In this document: one piece after another, positions 33,176-41,272 of the stretch | How positions within the stretch are numbered: the first letter of the stretch is position 1 | Layout: each line of letters opens with the position of its first letter | Assembly: GCF_014648815.1 (NCBI RefSeq) | Contig: NZ_BMRV01000002.1 | Location: 248,001-312,000 of the forward strand | Direction of reading: 5' to 3' | DNA length: 64,000 bases | Source of the DNA: Streptomyces flaveolus | GTDB taxonomy: Bacteria > Actinomycetota > Actinomycetes > Streptomycetales > Streptomycetaceae | Program-made: the position numbers and the translations under genes | The notes under the pieces: model-generated | What the model was told of the DNA's origin: nothing | Databases searched by the model: none | The model's input: the letters and a program-made list of their open reading frames with translations, nothing else

Positions 33176-33808
33176 ATTACCGGCAACCGGCAGACGAGCT
33201 GGGCGTTCGCCGACGCCTATGTCGCCGAGGACGACGCGCTGCGCTGGGCACGCGACCGGGCCTGCGAGGCGGGCCTGCGCTCGGTGACACCCGGCACCGG
33301 GTCGGCGCTCGGGTTGCTCGCCGCCGCCGTGGACGCCAAGGCGGTCGCGGAGATCGGTACCGGCTGCGGCGTGTCGGGGATCCATCTGCTGCAGGGCATG
33401 CGGCCGGACGGGGTCCTGACCACCGTCGACCCGGAGCCGGAGCACCAGCAGTTCGCCCGGCAGGCCTTCCGGGCCGCGGGTTTCGCCAGCAACAGGGCCC
33501 GCTTCATCCCGGGCCGCGCCCTGGACGTCCTGCCCCGGCTGGCGGACGCCGGCTACGACCTCGTCTTCTGCGACGGCGACCGGCTGGAGTACCTGGACTA
33601 CCTCGCCGAATCGTTGCGCCTGCTGCGTCCGGGGGGTCTCGTCGCGTTCGAGGGCGTCTTCGGGACCGGCAGGACGATCGACTCCGGACCGCAGCCCACC
33701 GAGGTGCTGCGGCTGCGAGAGGTGCTGCGCGCGGTGCGGGAGAGCCAGGAACTGGTGCCGTCATTGCTGCCGGTGGGCGACGGGCTGCTGTGCGCGGTGA
33801 AGCGGTAG
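33176..33808 (+). CDS. O-methyltransferase family protein (SAM-dependent), probable ATT start
   Basis: A 210-residue class I methyltransferase. The SAM-binding glycine motif VAEIGTGCGVSGIHLL is at about residues 57-72, with TVDPEPEHQQFARQAF as motif II and YDLVFCDGD as motif III, as in O-methyltransferase family 3 proteins. The conserved N-terminus TGNRQTSWAFADAYVAEDDA can only be translated from the ATT at 33176 (or the GTC at 33173): the frame closes at a TAA at 33095, and no ATG, GTG, TTG or CTG lies between. AGGAGAGG is at the right distance. The first canonical start, GTG at 33284, would lose 36 residues. It is divergent from the sigma factor, as in mycobacteria. Confidence 0.85.
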   Translation: MTGNRQTSWAFADAYVAEDDALRWARDRACEAGLRSVTPGTGSALGLLAAAVDAKAVAEIGTGCGVSGIHLLQGMRPDGVLTTVDPEPEHQQFARQAFRAAGFASNRARFIPGRALDVLPRLADAGYDLVFCDGDRLEYLDYLAESLRLLRPGGLVAFEGVFGTGRTIDSGPQPTEVLRLREVLRAVRESQELVPSLLPVGDGLLCAVKR

Positions 33809-33899
33809 CCAGGCGGGGAGAAGCAGCGCGGGACGCATGAAAACGTTATGAAACCGTCCGGGAGAAACCCGGAAAGCCGGAGAAAAACCGGGAAATCAA

Positions 33900-33931
33900 T
33901 CGCCCCGGCACCAGGTACGGCACCGGGGCGA
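33900..33931. terminator. Terminator hairpin between convergent genes
   Basis: TCGCCCCGG (33900-33908) pairs with CCGGGGCGA (33923-33931) around a loop with a further GTGCC/GGCAC-like pairing; it lies between the methyltransferase and DUF3117 genes. Confidence 0.7.
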
Positions 33932-33956
33932 CTGAACGGGTATGGTCGCTTGCGCG

Positions 33957-34124
33957 TCAGCCGACGACCTTCTTGAGGGCGTCGCCGAGCGCGTCGGCCT
34001 CGTCGGGGGTCAGCTCGACGACGAGTCGACCGCCGCCTTCGAGCGGAACGCGCATGACGATGCCCCGCCCCTCCTTGGTCACCTCGAGCGGGCCATCGCC
34101 CGTCCGCGGCTTCATGGCCGCCAT
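33957..34124 (-). CDS. DUF3117 family small protein
   Basis: A 55-residue protein from the ATG at 34124, preceded by AAGGGG. The sequence AAMKPRTGDGPLEVTKEGRG is the near-invariant N-terminus of this actinobacterial family, followed by a short strand and the helix TPDEADALGDALKKVV. No function is known. The M. tuberculosis copy (Rv1211, from memory) is next to tagA and the DivIVA-like gene; here it lies before the enoyl-CoA hydratase and tag genes. Confidence 0.9.
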   Translation of the reverse strand: MAAMKPRTGDGPLEVTKEGRGIVMRVPLEGGGRLVVELTPDEADALGDALKKVVG

Positions 34125-34474
34125 GCTCGTTCCCCTTCCTGATACCAGCTCACCGTCACCGCCGACGGCCCGTGAGGGCACGCGCAGTCCGGCTTGGACG
34201 CGCGACACCGGCATCGAACACATTGCTTCCCAGCCATTATCCCGCATCCCAGGACCCGATGACCAACATCGGTCGGCATCGCTTGGGCAACGCGCGCGAG
34301 CAAAACCACTCAATTCGGCGATGTGACTGCGATACTGCGCGCCCCGACCCACTCCCGCCGAATGGATACGGACCGGAATTCTTTGACGGAGGTCACACCC
34401 CTGCGGCGGTCCGCCGCCGGTGATCTCCGTCATGCTGTCCTGCAGACACAAGCCGCGACGCGGAGGGGATATCC
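34125..34474. promoter_or_regulatory. 350-base divergent intergenic region
   Basis: Divergent promoters for DUF3117 (minus) and the enoyl-CoA hydratase (plus) must lie here. A GGCGGTCCGCCGCCGG self-complementary patch is near 34403-34420 and the GGAGGGG site of the hydratase is at its end. No coding frame is supported. Confidence 0.4.
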
Positions 34475-35278
34475 ATGGCCGACACCGTGCTCTACGAGGT
34501 GAGCGACGGGCTCGCGACGATCACGCTGAACCGCCCCGAGGCGATGAACGCGCTGAACATCGAGACCAAGGTCGCGCTCCGGGACGTGGTGCGGTCCGCC
34601 GCGGCGGACGACGCCGTGCGGGCGGTGCTGCTGACGGCGGCCGGGGAGCGGGCGTTCTGCGTCGGCCAGGACCTCAAGGAGCACATCGGGCTGCTGGCCG
34701 CCGACCGGGAGACCGGCGAGGGCCGGACCATGAGCACGGTCCGCGAGCACTACAACCCGATCGTGCGGGCGCTGGCCGAGGCGCCCAAACCGGTGGTCGC
34801 CGCCGTGAACGGGGTGGCGGCCGGGGCGGGCTTCGGTTTCGCGCTCGCCGCGGACTACCGGATCGTCGCGGAGACGGCGGCGTTCAACACGTCGTTCGCG
34901 GGCGTCGCGCTGACCGCCGACTCGGGCGTCTCCTGGACGCTGCCGCGCGTCGTCGGCCCCGGGCGCGCCGCCGACCTGCTGCTGTTCCCGCGCAGCGTCA
35001 AGGCCCAGGAGGCGTACGAGCTCGGCATCGCCAACCGGGTCGTCCCGGCCGCCGACCTGCGCGCCGAGGCCGAGCGGACGGCACGGGCCCTGGCCGAGGG
35101 GCCGACGGTGGCCTACGCGGCGCTGAAGGAGGCGATGGCCTACGGGCTGACGCACTCGCTCTCCGAGACGCTGGAGAAGGAGGACGAGCTGCAGGCGCGG
35201 GCGGGGTCGTCGCAGGACCACGGGATCGCGGTGCAGGCGTTCGTCGACAAGGAGAAGCCGGTCTACCTGGGGCGCTGA
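34475..35278 (+). CDS. Enoyl-CoA hydratase/isomerase family protein
   Basis: A 267-residue crotonase-fold protein. The oxyanion-hole segments are GERAFCVGQDLKEH near residue 65 and VNGVAAGAGFGFALAADYRI near residue 108. The position of the usual first catalytic Glu is occupied in the region FNTSFAGVALTADSG, where an Asp (D148-like, TADSG) rather than a Glu is seen, as in PaaG/PaaB-like isomerases. It hydrates or isomerises enoyl-CoAs in fatty-acid or phenylacetate-type breakdown. GGAGGGG precedes the ATG. It stands alone, convergent with tag. Confidence 0.88.
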   Translation: MADTVLYEVSDGLATITLNRPEAMNALNIETKVALRDVVRSAAADDAVRAVLLTAAGERAFCVGQDLKEHIGLLAADRETGEGRTMSTVREHYNPIVRALAEAPKPVVAAVNGVAAGAGFGFALAADYRIVAETAAFNTSFAGVALTADSGVSWTLPRVVGPGRAADLLLFPRSVKAQEAYELGIANRVVPAADLRAEAERTARALAEGPTVAYAALKEAMAYGLTHSLSETLEKEDELQARAGSSQDHGIAVQAFVDKEKPVYLGR

Positions 35279-35317
35279 GCCGGGCGCGGCGGGCGGTGCG
35301 GTCGCGGGCCGCGCCGC

Positions 35318-35902
35318 TCACGCCCGCCGGGCCACGCAGGCCGCCAGGTGGTCGTCGACCAGTCCGCACGCCTGCATCAGCGCGTACGCCGTCGTGGGGC
35401 CGACGAAGCGCAGGCCCCGCTTCTTCAGGGCCTTCGACAGGGCCGTCGACTCCGGGGTGACGGCCGGGACGTCGGCGAGGGTCTTGGGCACCGGGCGGCC
35501 GTCCGGGTCGGGGGCGTGGGACCAGATCAGCTCGTCCAGCTCTCCGGGGGCCCATGCGGTCAGCACGCGCGCGTTGGCGAGGGTCGCGTCGATCTTGGCG
35601 CGGTTGCGGATGATGCCCGGGTCGGCGAGCAGCCGCTCGCGGTCCTCGTCGGTGAACTCCGCGACCTCGGCGATCCGGAAGTCCGCGAAGGCGGCACGGA
35701 AGCCGGGGCGGCGGCGCAGGATGGTGATCCAGGACAGGCCGGACTGGAAGGCCTCCAGGCTGAGCCGCTCGAACAGGGCGTCGTCGCCGTGGACCGGGCG
35801 GCCCCACTCCTCGTCGTGGTACGTCACGTAGTCCGCGGTGGACAGGGCCCAGGGGCAGCGCGGCGCACCGTCCGGACCGGCGACGGCCTCACCGGCGCTC
35901 AC
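35318..35902 (-). CDS. tag: DNA-3-methyladenine glycosylase I
   Basis: A 194-residue Tag glycosylase. The N-terminus RCPWALSTADYVTYHDEEWG has the zinc Cys and the conserved YHDEEWG; ERLSLEAFQSGLSWITIL carries the catalytic acidic residue region, and FVGPTTAYALMQACGLVDDH is the 3-methyladenine pocket with the second zinc-binding Cys/His set. It removes 3-methyladenine from alkylated DNA. The GTG at 35902 overlaps the stop of the DivIVA-like gene by 4 bases, so both are in one operon. Confidence 0.95.
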   Translation of the reverse strand: MSAGEAVAGPDGAPRCPWALSTADYVTYHDEEWGRPVHGDDALFERLSLEAFQSGLSWITILRRRPGFRAAFADFRIAEVAEFTDEDRERLLADPGIIRNRAKIDATLANARVLTAWAPGELDELIWSHAPDPDGRPVPKTLADVPAVTPESTALSKALKKRGLRFVGPTTAYALMQACGLVDDHLAACVARRA

Positions 35903-36246
35903 TGCTGCTCCTCCTGGGCCGGCTTCTCCATGGTGACGTGGTGGGCGGCGGCCCGGGCGCCCGCGAGCGCGGACTCCAGGTCGGCGATGCGGGCGTCGCG
36001 CTCGGAGAGCTCGGCGCCGAGCCGGCCGAGGGCGTCGTCGACGTCCGCCATGCGGTAGCCCCGGACGACGAGCGGGAAGCGGAGCCGCTCCACGTCCGCG
36101 CGGGCCACCGGACGGTCCGGGGGCAGGGAGTCCCGCAGCTGCTCGGGCGCGGCCTCGGGCAGCGGCCCGCTGTCGCCGCCGCTCACCACGGCGAGCGTCA
36201 CCGCGGTGACCACGACGGCGAGCGCGACGACGAGGAAGAGGAACAT
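35899..36246 (-). CDS. Membrane protein with DivIVA-like helix
   Basis: A 115-residue protein. One N-terminal membrane helix (FLFLVVALAVVVTAVTLAVV) is followed by a linker, then RFPLVVRGYRMADVDDAL, the short motif of DivIVA-type membrane-curvature domains, and a coiled coil (LGAELSERDARIADLESAL). It may localise at cell poles or septa. The M. tuberculosis counterpart (Rv1209, from memory) also precedes tagA. The start at 36246 is the ATG of VVMFLFLV; GTG 36252 is the alternative. Confidence 0.82.
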   Translation of the reverse strand: MFLFLVVALAVVVTAVTLAVVSGGDSGPLPEAAPEQLRDSLPPDRPVARADVERLRFPLVVRGYRMADVDDALGRLGAELSERDARIADLESALAGARAAAHHVTMEKPAQEEQQ

Positions 36247-36421
36247 GACCACCGCTGGGCCCCCATGGTCGGCTGGTTGGATCGGAGTCGTTGTGTCGGG
36301 TCCGATCGTGCCATGCGAGTCTGACAGTCGGGATCGCAGGCGGACGATCGCAGGCGGTCGAAGGACGCGGCGGACGCCGAAGAGCGGGACGTCGGAGCCG
36401 GAGCGGGACGTGAGGGACGGT

Positions 36422-37306
36422 ATGGACGAGGAGATGTCACAGGGGATGCTCAGGCTGGGCACACGTGAGTTCGCGCCGCACGAGCCGGTGATCATGGCGA
36501 TCGTGAACCGGACCCCGGACTCCTTCTACGACCAGGGCGCCACCTTCCGCGACGAGCCGGCGCTCGCGCGCGTGGAGCAGGCCGTGGCCGAAGGGGCCGC
36601 GATCATCGACGTCGGCGGGGTGAAGGCCGGGCCCGGCGACGAGGTGTCGGCGGCGGAGGAGGCGCGGCGGACCGTGGGCTTCGTCGCGGAGGTGCGGCGG
36701 CGGTTCCCGGACGTCGTGATCAGCGTGGACACCTGGCGGCACGAGGTCGGCGAGGCCGTGTGCGAGGCGGGGGCGGACCTGCTGAACGACGCGTGGGGCG
36801 GGGTCGACCCGAAGCTCGCCGAGGTCGCGGCGCGGTACGGGGTGGGGCTGGTGTGCACGCACGCCGGTGGCGCCGAGCCGCGGACGCGGCCGCACCGGGT
36901 GACGTACGACGACGTCATGGCCGACATCCTCGACGTGACGGTGGGGCTGGCCGAGCGGGCGGTGGCGCTGGGGGTGCCGCGGGAGTCGGTGCTGATCGAT
37001 CCCGGGCACGACTTCGGGAAGAACACGCGGCACAGCCTGGAGGCGACGCGGCGGCTCGGGGAGATGGTGGAGACGGGGTGGCCGGTGCTGGTGTCCCTGT
37101 CCAACAAGGACTTCGTCGGGGAGACGCTGGACCGGCCGGTGAAGGAACGGGTGCTGGGGACGCTGGCGACGACGGCGGTGTCGGCGTGGCTGGGGGCGCG
37201 GGTGTACCGGGTGCACGAGGTGGCGGAGACGCGGCAGGTGCTGGACATGGTGGCGACGATCGCCGGCCACCGGGCACCCGCGGTGGCTCGGCGGGGGTTG
37301 GCGTAG
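36422..37306 (+). CDS. folP2: Dihydropteroate synthase-like protein, FolP2 type
   Basis: A 294-residue pterin-binding TIM barrel from the ATG at 36422 (GAGGGA upstream). The DHPS frame is kept: MAIVNRTPDSFYDQG, VISVDTWRHEVGEAV, LIDPGHDFGKNTRHS and YRVHEV. The substrate loop is not canonical: DVGGVKAGPGDEV replaces the usual GGESTRPG, and SNKDFVG replaces SRKSFIG. The same changes are found in mycobacterial FolP2 (Rv1207, from memory), which does not replace FolP1. So it is likely not the folate-pathway enzyme. It is divergent from the DivIVA-like gene. Confidence 0.85.
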   Translation: MDEEMSQGMLRLGTREFAPHEPVIMAIVNRTPDSFYDQGATFRDEPALARVEQAVAEGAAIIDVGGVKAGPGDEVSAAEEARRTVGFVAEVRRRFPDVVISVDTWRHEVGEAVCEAGADLLNDAWGGVDPKLAEVAARYGVGLVCTHAGGAEPRTRPHRVTYDDVMADILDVTVGLAERAVALGVPRESVLIDPGHDFGKNTRHSLEATRRLGEMVETGWPVLVSLSNKDFVGETLDRPVKERVLGTLATTAVSAWLGARVYRVHEVAETRQVLDMVATIAGHRAPAVARRGLA

Positions 37307-37320
37307 GGGCGTAGGCGGCG

Positions 37321-37400
37321 CGTGGGGCGGCGTGGGGGTTTTCTCGCCCCCGCCGCCCTTACCCGTTCCCGTCCCCAGGGGCTTCGCCCCTGGACCCCGG
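37321..37400. repeat. Dispersed intergenic element with a perfect TTC-loop hairpin
   Basis: The stretch CCCTTACCCGTTCCCGTCCC followed by the hairpin CCAGGGGC-ttc-GCCCCTGG (37375-37393) and TGGACCCC is the kind of element repeated many times in Streptomyces genomes (recognition from memory). It lies between the convergent folP2-like and LOG genes and can act as a terminator. Confidence 0.55.
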
Positions 37401-37465
37401 CGGGTACTGCGTCGCACCCCTGCCGTGCGCGCGTCCGCTGCACCCCTGCGGGCGGCACCCTCGGT

Positions 37466-38224
37466 TCAGCGGCCTGCCTCCTTGGAGACCAGGGCGACGG
37501 CCTCGTCCACGTCGTCCGTGACGTGGAACAGGAGCAGGTCCTTCTCCGCCGCCTTGCCCTGGGCGACCAGGGTGCCCCGGAGCCAGTCGACCAGGCCGCC
37601 CCAGTACTCGGAGCCGAAGAGGACGATGGGGAAGCGGGTGACCTTCTGGGTCTGCACCAGGGTGAGCGCCTCGAAGAGTTCGTCGAGGGTGCCGAGGCCG
37701 CCGGGCAGGACCACGAAGCCCTGGGCGTACTTCACGAACATCATCTTGCGGACGAAGAAGTAACGGAAGTTCAGCCCGATGTCGACGTACGGGTTGAGGC
37801 CCTGCTCGAAGGGCAGCTCGATGCCGAGGCCGACCGAGATGCCCTTCGCCTCCAGCGCGCCCTTGTTGGCCGCCTCCATCGCCCCGGGACCGCCGCCGGT
37901 GATGACCGCGAAGCCCGCGTCGACCAGGCCGCGGCCCAGCCGGACGCCGGCGTCGTACTCCGGCGAGTCGACCGGTGTGCGGGCGGAGCCGAAGACGCTG
38001 ATCGCGGGCGGGAGTTCGGCGAGCGTGCCGAAGCCCTCGATGAACTCCGACTGGATCCGCAGGACGCGCCAGGGGTCGGTGTGGACCCAGTCCGTGGGGG
38101 CACGCTCGTCCAGCAGGCGCTGGTCCGTGGTGCTCCCCTGGACCTGGTCGCGCCGTCGGAGGACCGGGCCCAGGCGCTGTTCCTCCGGCGGCTGCTTCTT
38201 GCCCTCGGGGTTGCCTGTAGGCAT
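37466..38224 (-). CDS. LOG family phosphoribohydrolase-like protein
   Basis: A 252-residue protein of the LOG/TIGR00730 family. The nucleotide-binding motifs are AVITGGGPGAMEAANKGA near residue 118 and VVLPGGLGTLDELFEAL near 178 (PGGxGTxxE). A 60-residue polar N-terminal region precedes the Rossmann-type core. LOG proteins release cytokinin-like bases from nucleotide 5'-monophosphates. GGAGGGAG precedes the ATG at 38224. The M. tuberculosis copy Rv1205 (from memory) sits between dapE and folP2, the same order as here. Confidence 0.9.
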   Translation of the reverse strand: MPTGNPEGKKQPPEEQRLGPVLRRRDQVQGSTTDQRLLDERAPTDWVHTDPWRVLRIQSEFIEGFGTLAELPPAISVFGSARTPVDSPEYDAGVRLGRGLVDAGFAVITGGGPGAMEAANKGALEAKGISVGLGIELPFEQGLNPYVDIGLNFRYFFVRKMMFVKYAQGFVVLPGGLGTLDELFEALTLVQTQKVTRFPIVLFGSEYWGGLVDWLRGTLVAQGKAAEKDLLLFHVTDDVDEAVALVSKEAGR

Positions 38225-38332
38225 GTGCGCTCCCTCCGTTTGCAGGTGGTTCCACCTCAGCGTAGATCGACGCGGGTTACGTACGGGGGACCTCAGCATG
38301 TCCGGCACGCAGCGGCGTAAACCCGGACCGGA

Positions 38333-39412
38333 TCATGCCGTCAGCCAGGACCGCAGCCGCTCCTCCCCCGCGAGGATCTTCGCCGTCTCGACCCGTTCGT
38401 CCCGCTTGTGCGCCAAGTGGGGGTTGCCCGGGCCGTAGTTGACCGCCGGGACGCCGAGCGCGGAGAAGCGCGACACGTCCGTCCAGCCGTACTTGGGCTG
38501 CGGGGTGCCGCCGACCGCCTCGATGAAGGCCGCCGCGGCGGGGTGGGACAGTCCCGGCAGGGCCGCGCCGCTGTGGTCGTCGACCACGAACTCCGCGACC
38601 CCGCAGTCCGCGAAGACCTCGCGGACATGGGCGAGGGCGTCCTCGGGGCTGCGGTCCGGGGCGTAGCGGAAGTTGACGGTGACCACGCACTCGTCGGGGA
38701 TGACGTTGCCCGCCACCCCGCCCGTGATGCCGACCGCGTTCAGGCCCTCGCGGTACTCCAGGCCGTCGATCACCGGGTAGCGCGGCTCGTACGCGGCCAG
38801 GCGCGCGAGGATCGGGGCGGCCGCGTGGATCGCGTTGGAGCCCATCCAGCTCCGTGCGGAGTGCGCGCGCTCCCCCGTCGTCCTCAGCAGGACCCGCAGG
38901 GTGCCCTGACAGCCGCCCTCCACCTGGCCGTCCGACGGCTCCAGGAGCACCGCGAAGTCGCCCTCCAGCCACTCGGGGTGCGCCTCGGCCACGTGCTTCA
39001 GGCCGTTCAGCTCGGCGGCGACCTCCTCGTTGTCGTAGAAGACGAAGGTCAGGTCGCGGTTGGGGGCCGGGACCGTGGCGGCGATGCGCAGCTGCACGGC
39101 GACGCCCGCCTTCATGTCGCAGGTGCCGCAGCCCCACAGGACGCCGTTTTCGTCCAGCCGGGAGGGGACGTTGTCGGCGATCGGCACGGTGTCGATGTGC
39201 CCGGCGAGGATCACGCGCTCCGCCCGGCCCAGGTCCGTGCGGGCCACGACGTTGTTGCCGTACCGGTCGACCGTCAGGTGCGGCAGGGCGCGCAGTGCGC
39301 TCTCGATCGCATCCGCCAAGGGCTTCTCGGAGCCGCTCTCGGAGGGGAAGTCGACGAGCCGCGCGGTGAGCTCCGCGGCGTCCAGCGTGAGGTCAAGCGG
39401 GGTATCGGCCAT
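38333..39412 (-). CDS. dapE: Succinyl-diaminopimelate desuccinylase
   Basis: A 359-residue M20 metallohydrolase. Metal and catalytic residues are in order: AGHIDTVPIAD (His and the D two later), WGCGTCDMKAGVAV (bridging Asp), DNEEVAAEL (catalytic Glu-Glu), EPSDGQVEGG, and near the end PHLAHKRDERV (last His). It removes succinate from N-succinyl-LL-diaminopimelate, giving LL-DAP for lysine and cell wall. It pairs functionally with DapC at 41273. The ATG at 39412 is preceded by GGGTAGGG. It is divergent from the muramidase-like protein gene. Confidence 0.94.
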   Translation of the reverse strand: MADTPLDLTLDAAELTARLVDFPSESGSEKPLADAIESALRALPHLTVDRYGNNVVARTDLGRAERVILAGHIDTVPIADNVPSRLDENGVLWGCGTCDMKAGVAVQLRIAATVPAPNRDLTFVFYDNEEVAAELNGLKHVAEAHPEWLEGDFAVLLEPSDGQVEGGCQGTLRVLLRTTGERAHSARSWMGSNAIHAAAPILARLAAYEPRYPVIDGLEYREGLNAVGITGGVAGNVIPDECVVTVNFRYAPDRSPEDALAHVREVFADCGVAEFVVDDHSGAALPGLSHPAAAAFIEAVGGTPQPKYGWTDVSRFSALGVPAVNYGPGNPHLAHKRDERVETAKILAGEERLRSWLTA

Positions 39413-39506
39413 GCCGTCGACCCTACCCGCCGGGTCGTGGACGGCGTCCTCGCGCATCATCCGCACCCGGCACACCAGGAGCCCTACTCTCCAGTACCTT
39501 GTACGC

Positions 39507-40484
39507 GTGTCTGAGCCGTCCCCCACCCGCAAACGCCGCGGCCGCCTCCTCCGTGCCGGGGCTGCCTTCGTGGTCCTGCTCGCGGTCGCCGGTTACCTCA
39601 CGGTCCAGTACGTCACCGGCGGCGCGCCGGGCTGCAAGGTCGTCTCGGGCGACGACGACCGTACGGTCTACGAGTTCACGCCGGAGCAGGCGGTGAACGC
39701 GGCGACGATCACCGCCGTGGGCACCGCACGCGACCTGCCCGAACGGGCGGTGACGATCGCCCTGGCGACCGCGCTGCAGGAGTCCGCGCTGCGCAACATC
39801 GACTACGGCGACCGTGACTCGCTCGGCCTGTTCCAGCAGCGGCCCTCGCAGGGCTGGGGCACCCCGAAGGAGATCATGGACCCGGCGTACTCGGCGGGCA
39901 TGTTCTACGACCACCTGGTCGAGGTGCCCGGATACACGCGCCTGCCCCTGACGGTCGCCGCGCAGCGCGTGCAGCGCAGCGGCTTCCCCGACGCGTACGC
40001 CAAGCACGAGCCGGACGCGACGCTGCTGGCGGCGGCCCTGACCGGCCGGTCCGCGGCGACGCTGACCTGCGAAGGGCGCCCCGGCGCGCACCGGGCCGAG
40101 GGGCCGGACGCGGTACGTGCGGCGCTGGTACGGGACTTCGGACGCGATGTGCTCCAGCCGGCCGGCGCGGAGGTGGGCACCTCGACGGAGCCCGGTCGCG
40201 CGGCGTCCCCGGGCGCCCGCGGCGGCTCCGACGGACGGACCGTGACCCTGCCCGTGGACGGCGGCCACGGCTCGGGCGCGGGCCGGAGCGCCGAGCGGCG
40301 CGGCTGGCAGCTGGCGCACTGGGCGGTGGCCAACGCGTCCGCGCTGCGCATCGAGCGGGTCACCTACGCCGGCCGGCAGTGGACCGCCGGGAACACGGAC
40401 AGCAAGTGGCACGCGACGGGCAAGGCCGGCACCCACGGTGCGGAGCAGGGCACGGGTTCGGTCCGGATCACGTCCGCGCGGTAG
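39507..40484 (+). CDS. Membrane-anchored muramidase/transglycosylase-like protein
   Basis: A 325-residue protein from the GTG at 39507. A basic stretch and one N-terminal membrane helix (AAFVVLLAVAGYLTVQYV) leave the rest outside. The first extracellular domain has VTIALATALQESALRN and DRDSLGLFQQRPSQGWG, the E and GLFQQRPSQGW pattern of lysozyme-like transglycosylase folds. A variable linker and a C-terminal domain (WQLAHWAVANASALRIERVTYAGRQW) follow. Peptidoglycan is the likely target. A TACCTT sits 6 bases ahead of the GTG and no Shine-Dalgarno is seen, suggesting a leaderless mRNA. It is sometimes annotated as a heavy-metal transporter in streptomycetes, which the sequence does not support. 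Confidence 0.82.
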   Translation: MSEPSPTRKRRGRLLRAGAAFVVLLAVAGYLTVQYVTGGAPGCKVVSGDDDRTVYEFTPEQAVNAATITAVGTARDLPERAVTIALATALQESALRNIDYGDRDSLGLFQQRPSQGWGTPKEIMDPAYSAGMFYDHLVEVPGYTRLPLTVAAQRVQRSGFPDAYAKHEPDATLLAAALTGRSAATLTCEGRPGAHRAEGPDAVRAALVRDFGRDVLQPAGAEVGTSTEPGRAASPGARGGSDGRTVTLPVDGGHGSGAGRSAERRGWQLAHWAVANASALRIERVTYAGRQWTAGNTDSKWHATGKAGTHGAEQGTGSVRITSAR

Positions 40485-40794
40485 TACGAGCCGTCACCCG
40501 CGAGAGGGAGTCGCACCGGCACGAAGTCGACGGGGTGCGCAGGTTTTCGCGTCGTCACCCCCGAATCTCCCGGAACCCGGGAAAACAAAGCGCTGTAAGG
40601 ATTCAGCAGGCTTTCCGGCGGGAGCCTTTTTGCCCGCTTTTCTGTGCAACCGATAATGCGACGCATTGCCAACTCTTTACGTCGCGCCGCCGCAACCTTC
40701 GTGGGCTTCGAGCGGTAGTCACTGCGTCCGAGCCCGGCGATCACCCGCCGGGCGAGGTCGGAACCTCATCGTTGACTTCCGTCGAAGGAGCATC
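40485..40794 (+). promoter_or_regulatory. 310-base upstream region of the small secreted protein
   Basis: Unusually AT-rich in parts (around 40580-40690). It contains a TCCCGG-aac-CCGGGA hairpin near 40567, a GCGGGAGCCTTTTTG stretch near 40617, and a near-perfect palindrome AATGCGACGCATT near 40655-40667. These suggest a regulated promoter and an operator. No gene is seen. Confidence 0.45.
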
Positions 40795-41202
40795 ATGTCC
40801 CTCCCCCTGACCCGCCGGATCGCCCGTGCCGCGCTGCTCGTCGCTGCGGGAGCGGCTGCCGGGGTCGGTGCGGCCGGCTCCGCCAGTGCGGCTCCCGAAC
40901 TGCCGGCCACCCCGAACCTCGGCGGGCTGACCGCGCTGGACGGGGCGAACGTCGGCAAGGCCGTCGACGGCGCCGCGAAGGACGCCACCAAGGTCGCGGG
41001 CGACACCGGCGGCAAGGCCGTCAAGAAGTCCGTGCCGGCCGCGGGCAAGACCGGTGGTTCGCTCGTCAAGAAGGCCACGCCCGTGGCGCAGAAGGCCGCC
41101 GGCGACGCGACGGGCGTCGTCGGCGAGACCGCCTCGACGGCCACGAAGGGTGGACTGCCGGCGGGTGACGCGCTGCCGGTGAAGGGGCTGCCGGTGCGCT
41201 GA
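40795..41202 (+). CDS. Small secreted Ala/Lys-rich protein
   Basis: A 135-residue protein from the ATG at 40795 with GAAGGAG upstream. A Sec signal peptide (RRIARAALLVAAGAAAGVG) is followed by the likely cut site GSASA-APEL. The mature part has no Cys and consists of Ala/Gly/Lys-rich segments with recurring KxxxxAGDxxG-type units (KDATKVAGDTGGKAVKK and VAQKAAGDATGVVGETA). It may be a cell-wall or extracellular binding protein. The family is seen in streptomycetes but has no known function. Confidence 0.78.
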   Translation: MSLPLTRRIARAALLVAAGAAAGVGAAGSASAAPELPATPNLGGLTALDGANVGKAVDGAAKDATKVAGDTGGKAVKKSVPAAGKTGGSLVKKATPVAQKAAGDATGVVGETASTATKGGLPAGDALPVKGLPVR

Positions 41203-41227
41203 CGGCCGGCCGACGCCGGCTGCTGCG

Positions 41228-41263
41228 GCGACGGGGTCCGGGTTCGCTCCCGGGCCCCGTCGC
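41228..41263. terminator. Terminator between convergent genes
   Basis: GCGACGGGG...CCGGG pairs with CCCGG...CCCCGTCGC (41228-41263), between the secreted protein and dapC. Confidence 0.75.
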
Positions 41264-41272
41264 TTCGTTGCG

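Noticed and set aside
37321..37400. Insertion sequence or attachment site
   Set aside because: The element has no coding content and no flanking duplication; it looks like a common Streptomyces intergenic hairpin.
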